Notes: generated from the letters alone by a model not told the origin. DNA of 10,194 nucleotides from Verrucomicrobia bacterium UBA673 (GCA_002299785.1 DBNL01000162.1:1-10194); one strand, 5' to 3'; shown: positions 1 to 7,583, counted from the stretch's first letter. Translations and numbers: made by a program.

Positions 1-792
1 GTGGATAACCGCCTTATGAGTTTGCAACTTGTCCAGCATGGGATTGCTGATGCGACAATGTTTAAGGGAAATGGAGAAGTGGTTCAGCCGTCTGAGATGC
101 TTTACAAGAGAGCAATCTTGATTTTGCGAGGTAGCTTTCGTCCGGTTACGAAAGTGCCTATCGACATGATTAAGTGCGCGCTGATCCGGTTCAATATGGA
201 ATATAATTTAAAGGGTGAAAAGCCTCTGGTTGTACTTGAAATGACACTCCAAAATCTGAATGAAAAGGGTAAGATAGATTATCAAGACTTTTTGGACCGA
301 ACTGCCTTACTGGGGACCCTGGGATACCCGGTTTTGATTTCTAATTATGATACTCACTACCGCTTGGCTTCTTTTCTTTTTCGTCACACACAAAAACCGA
401 TTGGTGTGCTTATGGGGGTGTCAGCACTTCGCAAAGTATTTGATGAAGAATATTACTCTCATTTGAAAGGCGGTATCCTAGAGTCTTTCGGAAGACTGTT
501 TAAGAATGATCTGAAGCTTTTTATTTATCCGGTTTTAGATAAACGAAAAAATGATCCAATTACTATTGATCATGTTGAAGTTTTGCCGCATCTAGAGCAA
601 CTCTTTGCCTATCTTAGGGTAAATCGAAACATATTGGGAATTGAGGGGTATACTCGTCGGTACTTGTCTATATTTTCAAGGAATATTCTTAGTGAAATTA
701 AAAAGGGAAAGAAGGGGTGGGAGAAAAATCTGCCCCCATCGGTTGCTAGTATGATAAAGCAAAAAAAATTATTTGGCTACAAGCCTCATTGA
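1..792 (+). CDS. Conserved bacterial protein, C-terminal part, cut by the window edge
   Basis: The reading frame is open from the first base (a GTG codon) to a TGA at 790-792 and gives 263 residues. The GTG may be internal, so this is probably the C-terminal part of a longer protein. Residues about 95-185 carry the most characteristic stretch: DRTALLGTLGYPVLISNY, then a segment with RHTQKPIGVLMG, then GGILESFGRLFKNDLKLFIYP. The end reads PPSVASMIKQKKLFGY. I recall a family of roughly 480 residues with this C-terminal pattern, inconsistently labelled nicotinate-nucleotide adenylyltransferase or TonB-dependent receptor; neither name is supported by anything seen here. There is no signal peptide, transmembrane segment or catalytic motif I can name. 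Base composition is about 40% GC, clearly lower than the genes that follow, so it probably does not belong to their functional unit. The coding call is secure; the function is unknown. Confidence 0.75.
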   Translation: MDNRLMSLQLVQHGIADATMFKGNGEVVQPSEMLYKRAILILRGSFRPVTKVPIDMIKCALIRFNMEYNLKGEKPLVVLEMTLQNLNEKGKIDYQDFLDRTALLGTLGYPVLISNYDTHYRLASFLFRHTQKPIGVLMGVSALRKVFDEEYYSHLKGGILESFGRLFKNDLKLFIYPVLDKRKNDPITIDHVEVLPHLEQLFAYLRVNRNILGIEGYTRRYLSIFSRNILSEIKKGKKGWEKNLPPSVASMIKQKKLFGYKPH

Positions 793-1039
793 TTAATAGA
801 TTGAGTGATGAACCTGAATTGTCGAATATATATTTAGATAAAAATTTGCATAAAACTTGACGGCCTATTCCGCAAACACGTCGGCAAAGTAGATGCAGAA
901 TTAAAACCTTTAGATAGATAGTTTATTTTTACAAACGAGAATGGACGCGGATCAACACAAACGGAGCAGGGGAACTCCTGATCCCTCCGGGATAAGGCGC
1001 TTGGCCTAGCGGCGCGCCGGGCTTAGTATTTTTAAACGT
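793..1039. other. Non-coding stretch spanning a composition break
   Basis: No gene is visible here. The first 150 bases are AT-rich like the upstream gene; from about 945 the sequence becomes GC-rich like the genes that follow. It contains a small hairpin (ATCCC 981-985, loop 986-988, GGGAT 989-993), the palindrome CGGCGCGCCG (1010-1019), and a one-mismatch copy of the window's recurrent palindrome (998-1011). ACAAACG occurs twice, at 931-937 and 957-963. TTGACG at 857-862 could be a -35 element, but no good -10 follows at the right distance. No hairpin plus T-tract terminator for the upstream gene was found. Confidence 0.6.
998..1011. repeat. Near-match to the recurrent palindrome (13 of 14)
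   Basis: CGCTTGGCCTAGCG differs by one base from the 14-bp perfect palindrome CGCTTGGCCAAGCG found at 2268-2281. It lies in non-coding DNA 28 bases before the start assigned to the cytochrome-type gene, and its TAG supplies the in-frame stop that limits that frame upstream. Confidence 0.5.
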
Positions 1040-3373
1040 TTGATTTTCTCTTGGAATAACTCATTTTTGCGTCTGATGCCGCTTGCCGGATTGCTCCTGG
1101 CCAACTCGGTAGTTGCGCGGGAGCCGGTACCGTTCAATCGCGATGTTCGACCGATTCTTTCGGAGAACTGTTTCGAGTGTCATGGCCCGGATGCGGCCAA
1201 GCGCAAGGCCGACCTGCGTCTCGATACCGGCGCCCCCGGCCAGGAGATCATTACCGCCGGCAAGCCAAGCGGGAGTGAGTTGTTCAAGCGCATCACCCAC
1301 TCCGATCCGGAGGAGCGGATGCCGCCGGTGGATTCCGGCCGGGCGTTGACGTCAAGCGACATCGAGACACTTCGCGCGTGGATTTCACAGGGCGCCAAGT
1401 GGGAGAAACACTGGGCGTTCATCCCGCCCAAGCTCCCAACAATTCCCACGGCGAAAAATTCTGCCTGGCCAAGCGGCGCGATTGACCGATTCGTCCTGGC
1501 CAAGTTGCAGCGGGCCGGACTGCAACCCTCGCCGCGTGCGGATAGGGAGATGCTGCTTCGGCGCGTGAGCTTCGACCTCACCGGGTTGCCGCCGACTCCG
1601 CGTGATATTGATGCCTTCCTCGCCGACGCCTCGCCGCGCGCGTACGAGAGCGTCGTGGACCAGTTGTTGGCGTCGCCTCGTTACGGCGAACGGATGGCGC
1701 TCGACTGGCTTGACGCCGCGCGCTACGCCGACTCTCACGGGTACAGTCTTGACCGCCGCCGTGTGATGTGGCCGTGGCGCGACTGGGTGATCCGCGCTCT
1801 CAACGACAACATGCCGTTCGACCGGTTCGCCCTCGAGCAACTCGCCGGCGACCTGTTGCCGGACGCGACGATCGCCCAGCGCGTGGCGACTGGCTTCAAC
1901 CGCAACCATTCGATCCAGAGCGAGGGCGGCGTCATCAATGAGGAGTACCGCGTCGAGACCGTGGTCGATCGCGTCGAGACGACGACGGCGGTTTTTCTCG
2001 GGCTGACGTTTGGCTGCGCGAGGTGTCACGACCACAAATACGACCCGATTTCGCAGCGGGAGTTTTACGAGTTTTACGCGCTGTTCAACAACGTGCCGGA
2101 GACGGCGCACGTCGGCAACGCGGACAAGCTGGCGGACAAGCCGTTCGTTAAGGTGCCCAGCGCGGCGCAGCGGAAACAAATGGAGTGGCACCGCAGCGAG
2201 ATTGCCGAGCTGGAAAAAAAGCCGGAGGCGGAGCAGCAACTCAATGCGGCACGGAAGGCGTTGGCAGCGCTTGGCCAAGCGGCACCGACGTCGATGGTGA
2301 TGGGCGAACTGAGTCCGGCACGGAAGACGTTCGTGCTGAGCCGGGGGCAGTACGATCAGCCAAGCGACGTCGAGGTCAGCGCGAATCTGCCGGCCGCGCT
2401 TGGCCAATGGCCCGCCAGTGCGCCGCGCAACCGGCTCGGCTTGGCCAAGTGGATTGCTGGTGCGGAGAATCCCCTGACGGCGCGGGTGGTCGTGAACCGT
2501 TTTTGGCAGATGCACTTCGGCACCGGCATCGTGAAATCGTCGGAGGACTTTGGCTCGCAGGGCGAGTGGCCGACGCACCCGGCGTTGCTCGACTGGCTGG
2601 CGGCCGAGTTCGTGCGCAGCGGGTGGAACCGGAAGGCGATGCACAAGCTCATCGTGATGTCGGCGACGTATCAGCAGGTGTCGCGCGTGTCGCCGAAGCT
2701 GCTTGAGGTCGATCCGGTGAACCGGTTGTTCGCGCGTGGGCCGAGGTTTCGGCTGCCGGCGGAAATGATCCGCGACCACGCGCTGGCGTCGAGCGGGTTG
2801 CTCGTCGGCCGACTCGGCGGGGAGAGCGTCCGGCCGTATCAGCCGCCAGGGCTGTGGGACGATGTGGTTTACGAGAACGTGCCGCGTTTTGTACAGGATC
2901 ACGGCGGGAAACTTTACCGACGCAGCCTTTACACATATTGGAAGCGCTCCGTGCCACCGCCGAACATGCAGGCGTTCGACGCGCCATCGCGCGAGGTGTG
3001 CGTGCTGACGCGTGCCAAGACGAACACACCGCTCGCCGCGCTGGTGCTGATGAACGACCCGACGTTTGTCGAGGCATCACGCAAGCTGGCCGGGCGGGTG
3101 TTGCGCGACGGCGGCGCGACGGAGGAGTCGCGGTTGACGCTGCTGCATCGCTTGGTTTGCGGCCGGCGACCGACGGAGCGTGAGCTGGGTTTGTTGAGCA
3201 GCGCGCTGGCGGAGCTGCAAACGAGCTTTCGCGTCGAGCCGGAGGCGGCACGGCGGTTGATGGCGGTTGGCGAGTCGCCGCACGATCCGGCGCTCGACGC
3301 GGTGGAGTTGGCTGCCTACGCATCGCTGGCCAGCGCCGTGCTCGGCACCGACGAAGCCATTACCCGGAACTGA
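1040..3373 (+). CDS. Exported PSCyt1/DUF1549/DUF1553 (PSD1) cytochrome-type protein
   Basis: This 777-residue protein has the planctomycete-type architecture. An N-terminal Sec signal (hydrophobic LMPLAGLLLANSVVA, about 12-26) leads into a PSCyt1-like cytochrome c domain with heme motif CFECH (C44, C47, H48). DUF1549 follows (about 145-355: DLTGLPPTPRDIDAFL, ALDWLDAARYADSHGY) and ends with a second CxxCH (C326, C329, H330) in CARCHDHKYDP. DUF1553 starts near 464 (NRLGLAKW, NPLTARVVVNRFWQ, GSQGEWPTHPALLDWLA). The family acts outside the cytoplasmic membrane, and its biochemical role is unestablished; electron transfer is an inference from the heme sites. The protein is short for the family, whose members often exceed 900 residues, and has only a brief linker between DUF1549 and DUF1553. 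The start is TTG at 1040, without a visible Shine-Dalgarno; an in-frame stop at 1007 rules out a much earlier start. ATG 1076 would remove the basic residue of the signal peptide. It forms an operon with the next gene, 3 bases downstream. Confidence 0.92.
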   Translation: MIFSWNNSFLRLMPLAGLLLANSVVAREPVPFNRDVRPILSENCFECHGPDAAKRKADLRLDTGAPGQEIITAGKPSGSELFKRITHSDPEERMPPVDSGRALTSSDIETLRAWISQGAKWEKHWAFIPPKLPTIPTAKNSAWPSGAIDRFVLAKLQRAGLQPSPRADREMLLRRVSFDLTGLPPTPRDIDAFLADASPRAYESVVDQLLASPRYGERMALDWLDAARYADSHGYSLDRRRVMWPWRDWVIRALNDNMPFDRFALEQLAGDLLPDATIAQRVATGFNRNHSIQSEGGVINEEYRVETVVDRVETTTAVFLGLTFGCARCHDHKYDPISQREFYEFYALFNNVPETAHVGNADKLADKPFVKVPSAAQRKQMEWHRSEIAELEKKPEAEQQLNAARKALAALGQAAPTSMVMGELSPARKTFVLSRGQYDQPSDVEVSANLPAALGQWPASAPRNRLGLAKWIAGAENPLTARVVVNRFWQMHFGTGIVKSSEDFGSQGEWPTHPALLDWLAAEFVRSGWNRKAMHKLIVMSATYQQVSRVSPKLLEVDPVNRLFARGPRFRLPAEMIRDHALASSGLLVGRLGGESVRPYQPPGLWDDVVYENVPRFVQDHGGKLYRRSLYTYWKRSVPPPNMQAFDAPSREVCVLTRAKTNTPLAALVLMNDPTFVEASRKLAGRVLRDGGATEESRLTLLHRLVCGRRPTERELGLLSSALAELQTSFRVEPEAARRLMAVGESPHDPALDAVELAAYASLASAVLGTDEAITRN
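2268..2281. repeat. 14-bp perfect palindrome CGCTTGGCCAAGCG
   Basis: A perfect inverted repeat inside the cytochrome-type gene, read as A-L-G-Q-A at residues 410-414. It falls in the linker between the DUF1549 and DUF1553 domains, where the protein should tolerate sequence change. Confidence 0.85.
2400..2407. repeat. Palindrome core TTGGCCAA
   Basis: This copy of the 8-bp core lies in the same interdomain linker. With the preceding C it is again read as L-G-Q (residues 454-456). Confidence 0.8.
2440..2449. repeat. 10-bp palindrome CTTGGCCAAG
   Basis: A perfect 10-bp copy 40 bases after the previous one, at the start of the DUF1553 domain. It is in another reading frame from the earlier two and encodes L-A-K (residues 468-470), so the repeated unit is DNA rather than a peptide motif. 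Confidence 0.8.
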
Positions 3374-3376
3374 AGT

Positions 3377-4810
3377 ATGACTCCCGAACACGACAACGCG
3401 ATGATGCAGACCCGGCGGCAGTTTCTCGGCCGAACGAGCGCGGGCATCGGCTCGGTGGCGTTAGCGTCGCTGCTCAACCCTAGACTGTTCGCCGGCTTGG
3501 CCGGTTTTCCGAGTTTTGCGCCAAAAGCTAAGCGGGTGATTTATCTGTTCCAGAGCGGCGCGCCGTCGCAGTTCGAGTTGCTAGACCACAAACCGGCGTT
3601 GGCCAAGGCGCACGGGCAGGTGTTAGGCAGCGAGTTTTTCGGCGGGCAACGCCTCACCGGGATGACGTCCGGGCAGAAGGAAAAAAAGATCTGCAAATCG
3701 ATCTACAACTTTTCGCGGTACGGGCAGAGCGGCACGGAGTTGAGCGAGGTACTGCCGCACCTCGGCCAGGTGGCGGACGAGCTTTGCGTGGTGCGCTCGA
3801 TGCAGACACAGGCGATTAACCACGATCCGGCGATCACGTTTTTCCAGACCGGCTTTCAGCAGGCAGGGCGTCCGAGCATGGGCGCCTGGGCGAGCTACGG
3901 CCTGGGCAGCGAGAGCGCCGATTTGCCGGCTTACGTGGTGATGATTTCGCAGGGCAGTGCCAAGCGCGATTCACAGGCGCTGTACGCGCGGCTTTGGGGC
4001 AGCGGTTTTTTGCCGTCGGAACATCAGGGTGTGAAGTTTCGTTCGTCGGGTGATCCGGTGCTGTACCTCTCCAACCCGGGCGGCATCACGGCCAAGCGAC
4101 GCCGGCGGATGCTCGACCTTGGTCAGGCTCTGAACCGGGAGCATCACGAGCGGTTGGGTGATCCGGAAATCCTGACGCGTATTCAGCAGGCGGAAATGGC
4201 TTACCGCATGCAGACCTCTGTGCCTGAGTTGATGGACACTTCCAGCGAGCCGGAACACATTTTTGGTTTGTACGGTGCTAACGCGCGCAAGCCGGGTACG
4301 TACGCGGCGAATTGTCTGCTGGCCCGGCGTCTGGCCGAGCGCGGCGTGCGCTTCATCCAGTTGTACCATCGCGGCTGGGATCAGCACGGCGACCTGCCGC
4401 GCGATTTGCCGCTGCAATGCGGCGACGTGGACCAGTCGTCTGCCGCATTGATCGCCGACCTCAAGCAGCGCGGGATGCTCGACGATACCCTGGTGATTTG
4501 GGGCGGCGAATTTGGACGGACGGTTTACGCGCAGGGCGGTTTGAACATGGCCAAGTACGGGCGTGACCATCATCCGCGCTGCTTCAGCATGTGGATGGCT
4601 GGCGGCGGCATCCGGGGCGGAACAACCTACGGGACTACAGATGATTTTTCATTCAATGTTGTTGAAAACCCGGTGCATGTTTACGACTTGCACGCGACGA
4701 TGCTGCACTGCCTCGGAGTCGATCACGAGAAACTGACATTCAAGTTTCAGGGCCGCCACTACCGGCTCACTGACGTCCACGGAGACGTCGTCAAAAGTCT
4801 CCTGGCCTAA
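3377..4810 (+). CDS. Tat-exported DUF1501 protein
   Basis: A 477-residue protein of the DUF1501 family, which belongs to the alkaline phosphatase/sulfatase-like fold group; its substrate is not known. The N terminus has a Tat signal: twin arginines R13-R14 in TRRQFLGRTSAG, followed by a hydrophobic stretch to about residue 40. Family signatures follow in order: LFQSGAPSQFELLDHKP (57-73), NHDPAITFFQTG (148-159), GRPSMGAWASYGLG (164-177), YHRGWDQHGDLP, WGGEFGRTVYAQGG, GRDHHPRCFSMWMAGGG, and the C-terminal RLTDVHGDVVKSLLA. The length matches the usual near-480-residue form, and nothing is missing. The start at 3377 lies 3 bases after the stop of the DUF1549/DUF1553 gene, with weak GGA at 3366-3368 as possible ribosome site; ATGs at 3401 and 3404 are alternatives that keep the Tat motif. 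Pairing with a DUF1549/DUF1553 gene is the standard arrangement in planctomycetes and verrucomicrobia, which suggests co-translation and joint function. The family call is very secure, while the activity is unknown. Confidence 0.95.
   Translation: MTPEHDNAMMQTRRQFLGRTSAGIGSVALASLLNPRLFAGLAGFPSFAPKAKRVIYLFQSGAPSQFELLDHKPALAKAHGQVLGSEFFGGQRLTGMTSGQKEKKICKSIYNFSRYGQSGTELSEVLPHLGQVADELCVVRSMQTQAINHDPAITFFQTGFQQAGRPSMGAWASYGLGSESADLPAYVVMISQGSAKRDSQALYARLWGSGFLPSEHQGVKFRSSGDPVLYLSNPGGITAKRRRRMLDLGQALNREHHERLGDPEILTRIQQAEMAYRMQTSVPELMDTSSEPEHIFGLYGANARKPGTYAANCLLARRLAERGVRFIQLYHRGWDQHGDLPRDLPLQCGDVDQSSAALIADLKQRGMLDDTLVIWGGEFGRTVYAQGGLNMAKYGRDHHPRCFSMWMAGGGIRGGTTYGTTDDFSFNVVENPVHVYDLHATMLHCLGVDHEKLTFKFQGRHYRLTDVHGDVVKSLLA
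3599..3606. repeat. Palindrome core TTGGCCAA
   Basis: An 8-bp core copy inside the DUF1501 gene, read as L-A-K (in PALAKAHG). Confidence 0.65.
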
Positions 4811-4812
4811 CG

Positions 4813-4822
4813 CTTGGCCAAG
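4813..4822. repeat. 10-bp palindrome CTTGGCCAAG between convergent genes
   Basis: A non-coding copy 3 bases after the DUF1501 stop, in the 45-base gap between two convergent genes. No T-tract follows on either strand, so a conventional intrinsic terminator is not supported. Confidence 0.8.
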
Positions 4823-4855
4823 TGTCAAGGTAGTGGCTGATGCACCATAGTGATG

Positions 4856-5389
4856 CTATTTCTTCAGCGCCTTTGAGACCATCGCCTTCAAGTCCTTTTC
4901 TGTGGATTTGACGATAGCCTTTGGGCCGGTGGCTTTAATGAAAACGGCACCCTTTTTTCCCTCGACGATTGCACCGAGCAAGCCACTGTTCGGCACTGGA
5001 ACTTTGTTGCCGCCAAACGGTGGACCTTTCATGAATGTACCCATGGCAGTGACATAGGTCACCTTGGTTCCGTTAATTGTTTCAACCACTGTCTTGGCGT
5101 TGAGTTGATCGGCCGGTTCCTTAAATTGCCCAAGCCAGCGCTTCACGTTTGCTGTTACTCCACCGGCTTCACCGGGGCCAAAGTGGAAGAAAACCACCTC
5201 AGCTGATTTGCCGTCCTTGTCCTTGATAGCGAATTGCGCTTTACGCATTGACGACGACGGTTTTTGCGTCTGCCAACTTTTGGGTCTCTCGAACGAAATG
5301 CCACCGGCTAAGAACTTCTCCGCCTGAACTTCGACAGTCGTCAAAGAAACCGCCACCAAACAAACCAAACGTATCACTATGTTTTTCAT
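4856..5389 (-). CDS. Small secreted protein of unknown function
   Basis: A 177-residue protein with a clear Sec signal peptide: K2, R7, a hydrophobic core VCLVAVSLTTVEV, and likely cleavage after A23 (VQA-EK). The mature part starts with GGISFERPKSW and has SSMRKAQFAI, EVVFFHFGPGEAGGV, NVKRWLGQF, and a C-terminal GLLGAIVEGKKGAVFIKATGP. I recall this pattern from uncharacterised exported proteins of planctomycetes and verrucomicrobia, but know no function. The mature protein is lysine-rich. It has one cysteine, in the signal peptide and not at a lipobox. It is the last gene of a minus-strand cluster, 17 bases after the isomerase stop, with only a weak ribosome site, and it converges on the DUF1501 gene. 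Its GC content (near 50%) is below that of its neighbours. Gene and export are well supported; the role is unknown. Confidence 0.87.
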   Translation of the reverse strand: MKNIVIRLVCLVAVSLTTVEVQAEKFLAGGISFERPKSWQTQKPSSSMRKAQFAIKDKDGKSAEVVFFHFGPGEAGGVTANVKRWLGQFKEPADQLNAKTVVETINGTKVTYVTAMGTFMKGPPFGGNKVPVPNSGLLGAIVEGKKGAVFIKATGPKAIVKSTEKDLKAMVSKALKK

Positions 5390-5406
5390 GTAATCTAAAG
5401 GTTCTT

Positions 5407-6291
5407 TTAAAGCGTGGGCTGTATTTCGGCGATGAGGGACTCGAGGCGGCGGCCGTACTCGACGTAGTTGTTGAACATGTCGTCTTCGCTGGCTTCGACG
5501 TTGCTGTCGTGGAAGACGACGGCCATGTGCGGCTCGATGGAGATGCCGGCATCGTAGGCGTTCGCCAAGGCGTCACGTAGGATGTCGCGGACACGACCTT
5601 CACCTTCACCGGGGAAGTTGTAGTCGGCGTCGCTTTTCTCCTCCACCCAGGTGCAGTCCTTAATGTGGATGTGTGCGGTGTGCTCGCGGACGTTTTGCCA
5701 ATACTCCCACGGGTCTTGTTTGGGCCACGGCTGCGGCTTGGAGCGGTCGGCGTTGAAGATGGGGTTGGCGGTGTCGAACACCCACTTGAGGCCGGGGACT
5801 TTCTCTAGCAGCTCGACGCCGTGTTGCCAGCTCATGCCGCCGTGGTTCATGCAGTTTTCGTGAACAGGCTGCAGGCCTTCGTCGAGGAAGCGTTTGGTGA
5901 CTTCGCGAAGTCGCTCGAAGACGAGCTCGGGCGTTTTGTCCGCGTCGTCGGCCGGTTTGAAACTCATGATGCGGACGAACTTGGTGCCGAGGCGTTGCAT
6001 GCGCGGGATGGAGCGGTCGATCTCGGCGACGGTGACGTCCCACGGCGTGTCGACGGTTTTGGCCCAGTTGCATATGGTGGAGCCGAAAGCGTAGATGCCG
6101 ACGCCGGCTTCCTCAAGCTTGGTGGCGACAATGTCGAACGCTGCGTCCGGGATGTCGTGGATGCTGCCTTTCTCGAAGCCGTCCACCTCGACGAAGCGGG
6201 CTTCGATCCATTTCCAGCCGAGTTCCTTTGTGGCACGGATTTGGCCGTCTATAGAGGGCGAAGCCTCGTCTGCGATTCCCATTAGTTCCAT
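5407..6291 (-). CDS. Sugar phosphate isomerase/epimerase (xylose isomerase-like TIM barrel)
   Basis: A 294-residue cytoplasmic protein of the AP_endonuc_2 / IolE-like TIM-barrel family. Expected divalent-metal ligands fall where the family has them: E145 in VHENCMNHGG, D173 in WVFDTANP, a histidine in HIHIKD (H207 or H209), and E253 in SIEPHM near the end of the barrel. The GEGEGRV segment (228-234) is also characteristic. The length is normal and there is no signal peptide. Relatives isomerise or epimerise keto sugars or inositol derivatives; the substrate cannot be read from the sequence. The start at 6291 is supported by an AGGAG 8 bases upstream. The gene lies 18 bases after an oxidoreductase of the Gfo/Idh/MocA family, a very common pairing in sugar and polyol catabolism in which one enzyme oxidises and the other rearranges the product. 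The family call is secure. Confidence 0.93.
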   Translation of the reverse strand: MELMGIADEASPSIDGQIRATKELGWKWIEARFVEVDGFEKGSIHDIPDAAFDIVATKLEEAGVGIYAFGSTICNWAKTVDTPWDVTVAEIDRSIPRMQRLGTKFVRIMSFKPADDADKTPELVFERLREVTKRFLDEGLQPVHENCMNHGGMSWQHGVELLEKVPGLKWVFDTANPIFNADRSKPQPWPKQDPWEYWQNVREHTAHIHIKDCTWVEEKSDADYNFPGEGEGRVRDILRDALANAYDAGISIEPHMAVVFHDSNVEASEDDMFNNYVEYGRRLESLIAEIQPTL

Positions 6292-6299
6292 ATCTTTAT

Positions 6300-6304
6300 C
6301 TCCT
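6300..6304 (-). promoter_or_regulatory. Shine-Dalgarno AGGAG of the isomerase gene
   Basis: On the minus strand AGGAG ends 8 bases before the ATG at 6291-6289. It is the only strong ribosome binding site in the window and fixes this start. It sits in the 18-base gap after the oxidoreductase stop codon. Confidence 0.75.
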
Positions 6305-6309
6305 GCAAA

Positions 6310-7470
6310 CTATTTGCGAAAGCTGGCGCTAAAATCCTCGTTGCTGACCTCGACGACTTTCTTTTCGTGCGTTGAGCTGGCGATGAGTTCGTTTAGCTTG
6401 GCCTCCCATGCGGCGCCGTCCATCGGGAGGTCGATCGCTTGGCCGAGCAGGCCGGAGTACACCATCACGTTGGCCAACTCGACGGACCCGATGCCGCTTG
6501 CCCCGGGGGCGATGAGAGGTTCGCCGTCAAGGATGGCGTTGACGAAGTTGGTGACGAGTTTTGCGTGGGCATTTTCAGCGCCGGGGATGGGGATTTCCTC
6601 CACGGTCGTCTTCGGTTGCTGGAAGCCTATCTTCGAGGTGCGACTCCATTCGTCTGACGGTACGGCGTTGCGCGTTACGATTAACTTGTCGTTCTCCAGC
6701 AACACGCGTCCCCTGGTGCCGGCAATTTCAAACCGGTTGCTGCCCGGTGTCTCGCCGGTGGAGGTGATGAACACACCGCTTGCGCTGTTGGCATATTCGA
6801 GGTAGCAAGTCACGTCGTCTTCCACCTCGATGTCGTGATGTTTGCCGATGCCAATGTGGCCCTGCACACGGGACGGCATGCCGACGATCCATTGCAGTGC
6901 GTCGAGTTGGTGGAGGCATTGGTTGAGTAGCACGCCGCCACCCTCGCCCTTCCATGTGGCGCGCCAGTCGCTGCTTTGATAATACGCCTCGGCCCGGAAC
7001 CAGTCGGTCATGATCCAAATTACACGAATCAAGTCGCCCAGTTCACCGCCCTGTAACAGTTCACGAATCTTTTGGTAGCGCGGCTCGACGCGCATTTGGA
7101 ACATGCCGGAGAACGTCAGCTCCGGCCGTGCTTCGGCTGCGGCGATAAGGCGCTCGGCATCGGCCTTGTGCGCAGAGATAGGTTTTTCCACCATCACATG
7201 CAAGCCGGCCTCGAGCGCGGCTATGCCGAGTGTGGTATGTTGAAAATGCGGCGTGGCAATCATTAGCGCATCGACCTCGCCGGAGGAGATCAGGGCTTCG
7301 CCGCTGTCAAATGTCTTCAGCCCCTTGGCGTCGTACTCTGGCAGTTTGTCCGGGAAGGCATCCGCAACCGCCGTCAAGGTACCGCGTTGCACTTTGCCCT
7401 CGAGCAGGTTGTTTACGTGAATCTGCCCTATGTTTCCCAAGCCGACTATGCCGATGCGTACGTTGTCCAT
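6310..7470 (-). CDS. Gfo/Idh/MocA-family NAD(P)-dependent oxidoreductase
   Basis: A 386-residue cytoplasmic dehydrogenase of the glucose-fructose oxidoreductase / inositol dehydrogenase / MocA family. The N-terminal Rossmann fold shows the dinucleotide motif GLGNIG (G10, G12, G15) right after the first strand. The signature EKPIS follows at 95-99, with K96 as the conserved catalytic lysine. The substrate domain has GGGVLLNQCLHQLDALQW (177-194), whose H187 and D190 match the family's GGG-x3-D-x-G-x-H-x2-D pattern, with N183 in place of the first D and C185 in place of G. The C-terminal part continues with VFITSTGETPGSNRFEIAGTRG. Members oxidise sugars or polyols with NAD(P); the substrate here cannot be told. 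It is the first gene of the minus-strand cluster. No Shine-Dalgarno precedes the ATG at 7470. It is divergent from the DUF3500 gene with 125 bases between them. The family call is very secure. Confidence 0.95.
   Translation of the reverse strand: MDNVRIGIVGLGNIGQIHVNNLLEGKVQRGTLTAVADAFPDKLPEYDAKGLKTFDSGEALISSGEVDALMIATPHFQHTTLGIAALEAGLHVMVEKPISAHKADAERLIAAAEARPELTFSGMFQMRVEPRYQKIRELLQGGELGDLIRVIWIMTDWFRAEAYYQSSDWRATWKGEGGGVLLNQCLHQLDALQWIVGMPSRVQGHIGIGKHHDIEVEDDVTCYLEYANSASGVFITSTGETPGSNRFEIAGTRGRVLLENDKLIVTRNAVPSDEWSRTSKIGFQQPKTTVEEIPIPGAENAHAKLVTNFVNAILDGEPLIAPGASGIGSVELANVMVYSGLLGQAIDLPMDGAAWEAKLNELIASSTHEKKVVEVSNEDFSASFRK
6469..6478. repeat. Palindrome GTTGGCCAAC with core TTGGCCAA
   Basis: A perfect 10-bp palindrome with the common 8-bp core but G/C instead of C/G at the outer pair, within the oxidoreductase gene (E-L-A-N-V on the minus strand). 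A one-mismatch relative, GCTTGGCCGAGC, lies nearby at 6437-6448. Confidence 0.7.
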
Positions 7471-7553
7471 GCGATTGTTGATGTAATCCGTGCTAATGAC
7501 GAAACGAGGGGTCAGTGTGCCATCTCAGGCCATCGTCGCACAGGAAAATGTCC

Positions 7554-7565
7554 GCTTGGCTAAGC
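7554..7565. repeat. Near-match to the recurrent palindrome (11 of 12)
   Basis: GCTTGGCTAAGC differs by one base from GCTTGGCCAAGC. It lies in the gap between the divergent oxidoreductase and DUF3500 genes, 18 bases before an exact copy. Confidence 0.5.
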
Positions 7566-7583
7566 ATGACAATTCCGGATTGA

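Noticed and set aside
1385..2902. 505-residue open frame on the minus strand
   Set aside because: It lies wholly within the cytochrome-type gene, is rich in R, H, P and A as expected from the antisense of GC-rich codons, and has no recognisable domain. The plus-strand frame has clear family motifs throughout.
2649..3323. 224-residue minus-strand open frame
   Set aside because: Composition is dominated by R, A, P, S and T with no domain; it is an antisense shadow of the DUF1553 region.
3971..4573. 200-residue minus-strand open frame
   Set aside because: It is antisense to strongly conserved DUF1501 motifs and has no recognisable features of its own.
4811..4855. Bidirectional terminator between convergent genes
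   Set aside because: The 10-bp palindrome has no loop and no following T-tract on either strand, so it does not meet the usual criteria.
5821..6285. 154-residue plus-strand open frame
   Set aside because: It lies antisense to the isomerase, whose metal-binding motifs and ribosome site establish the minus-strand gene.
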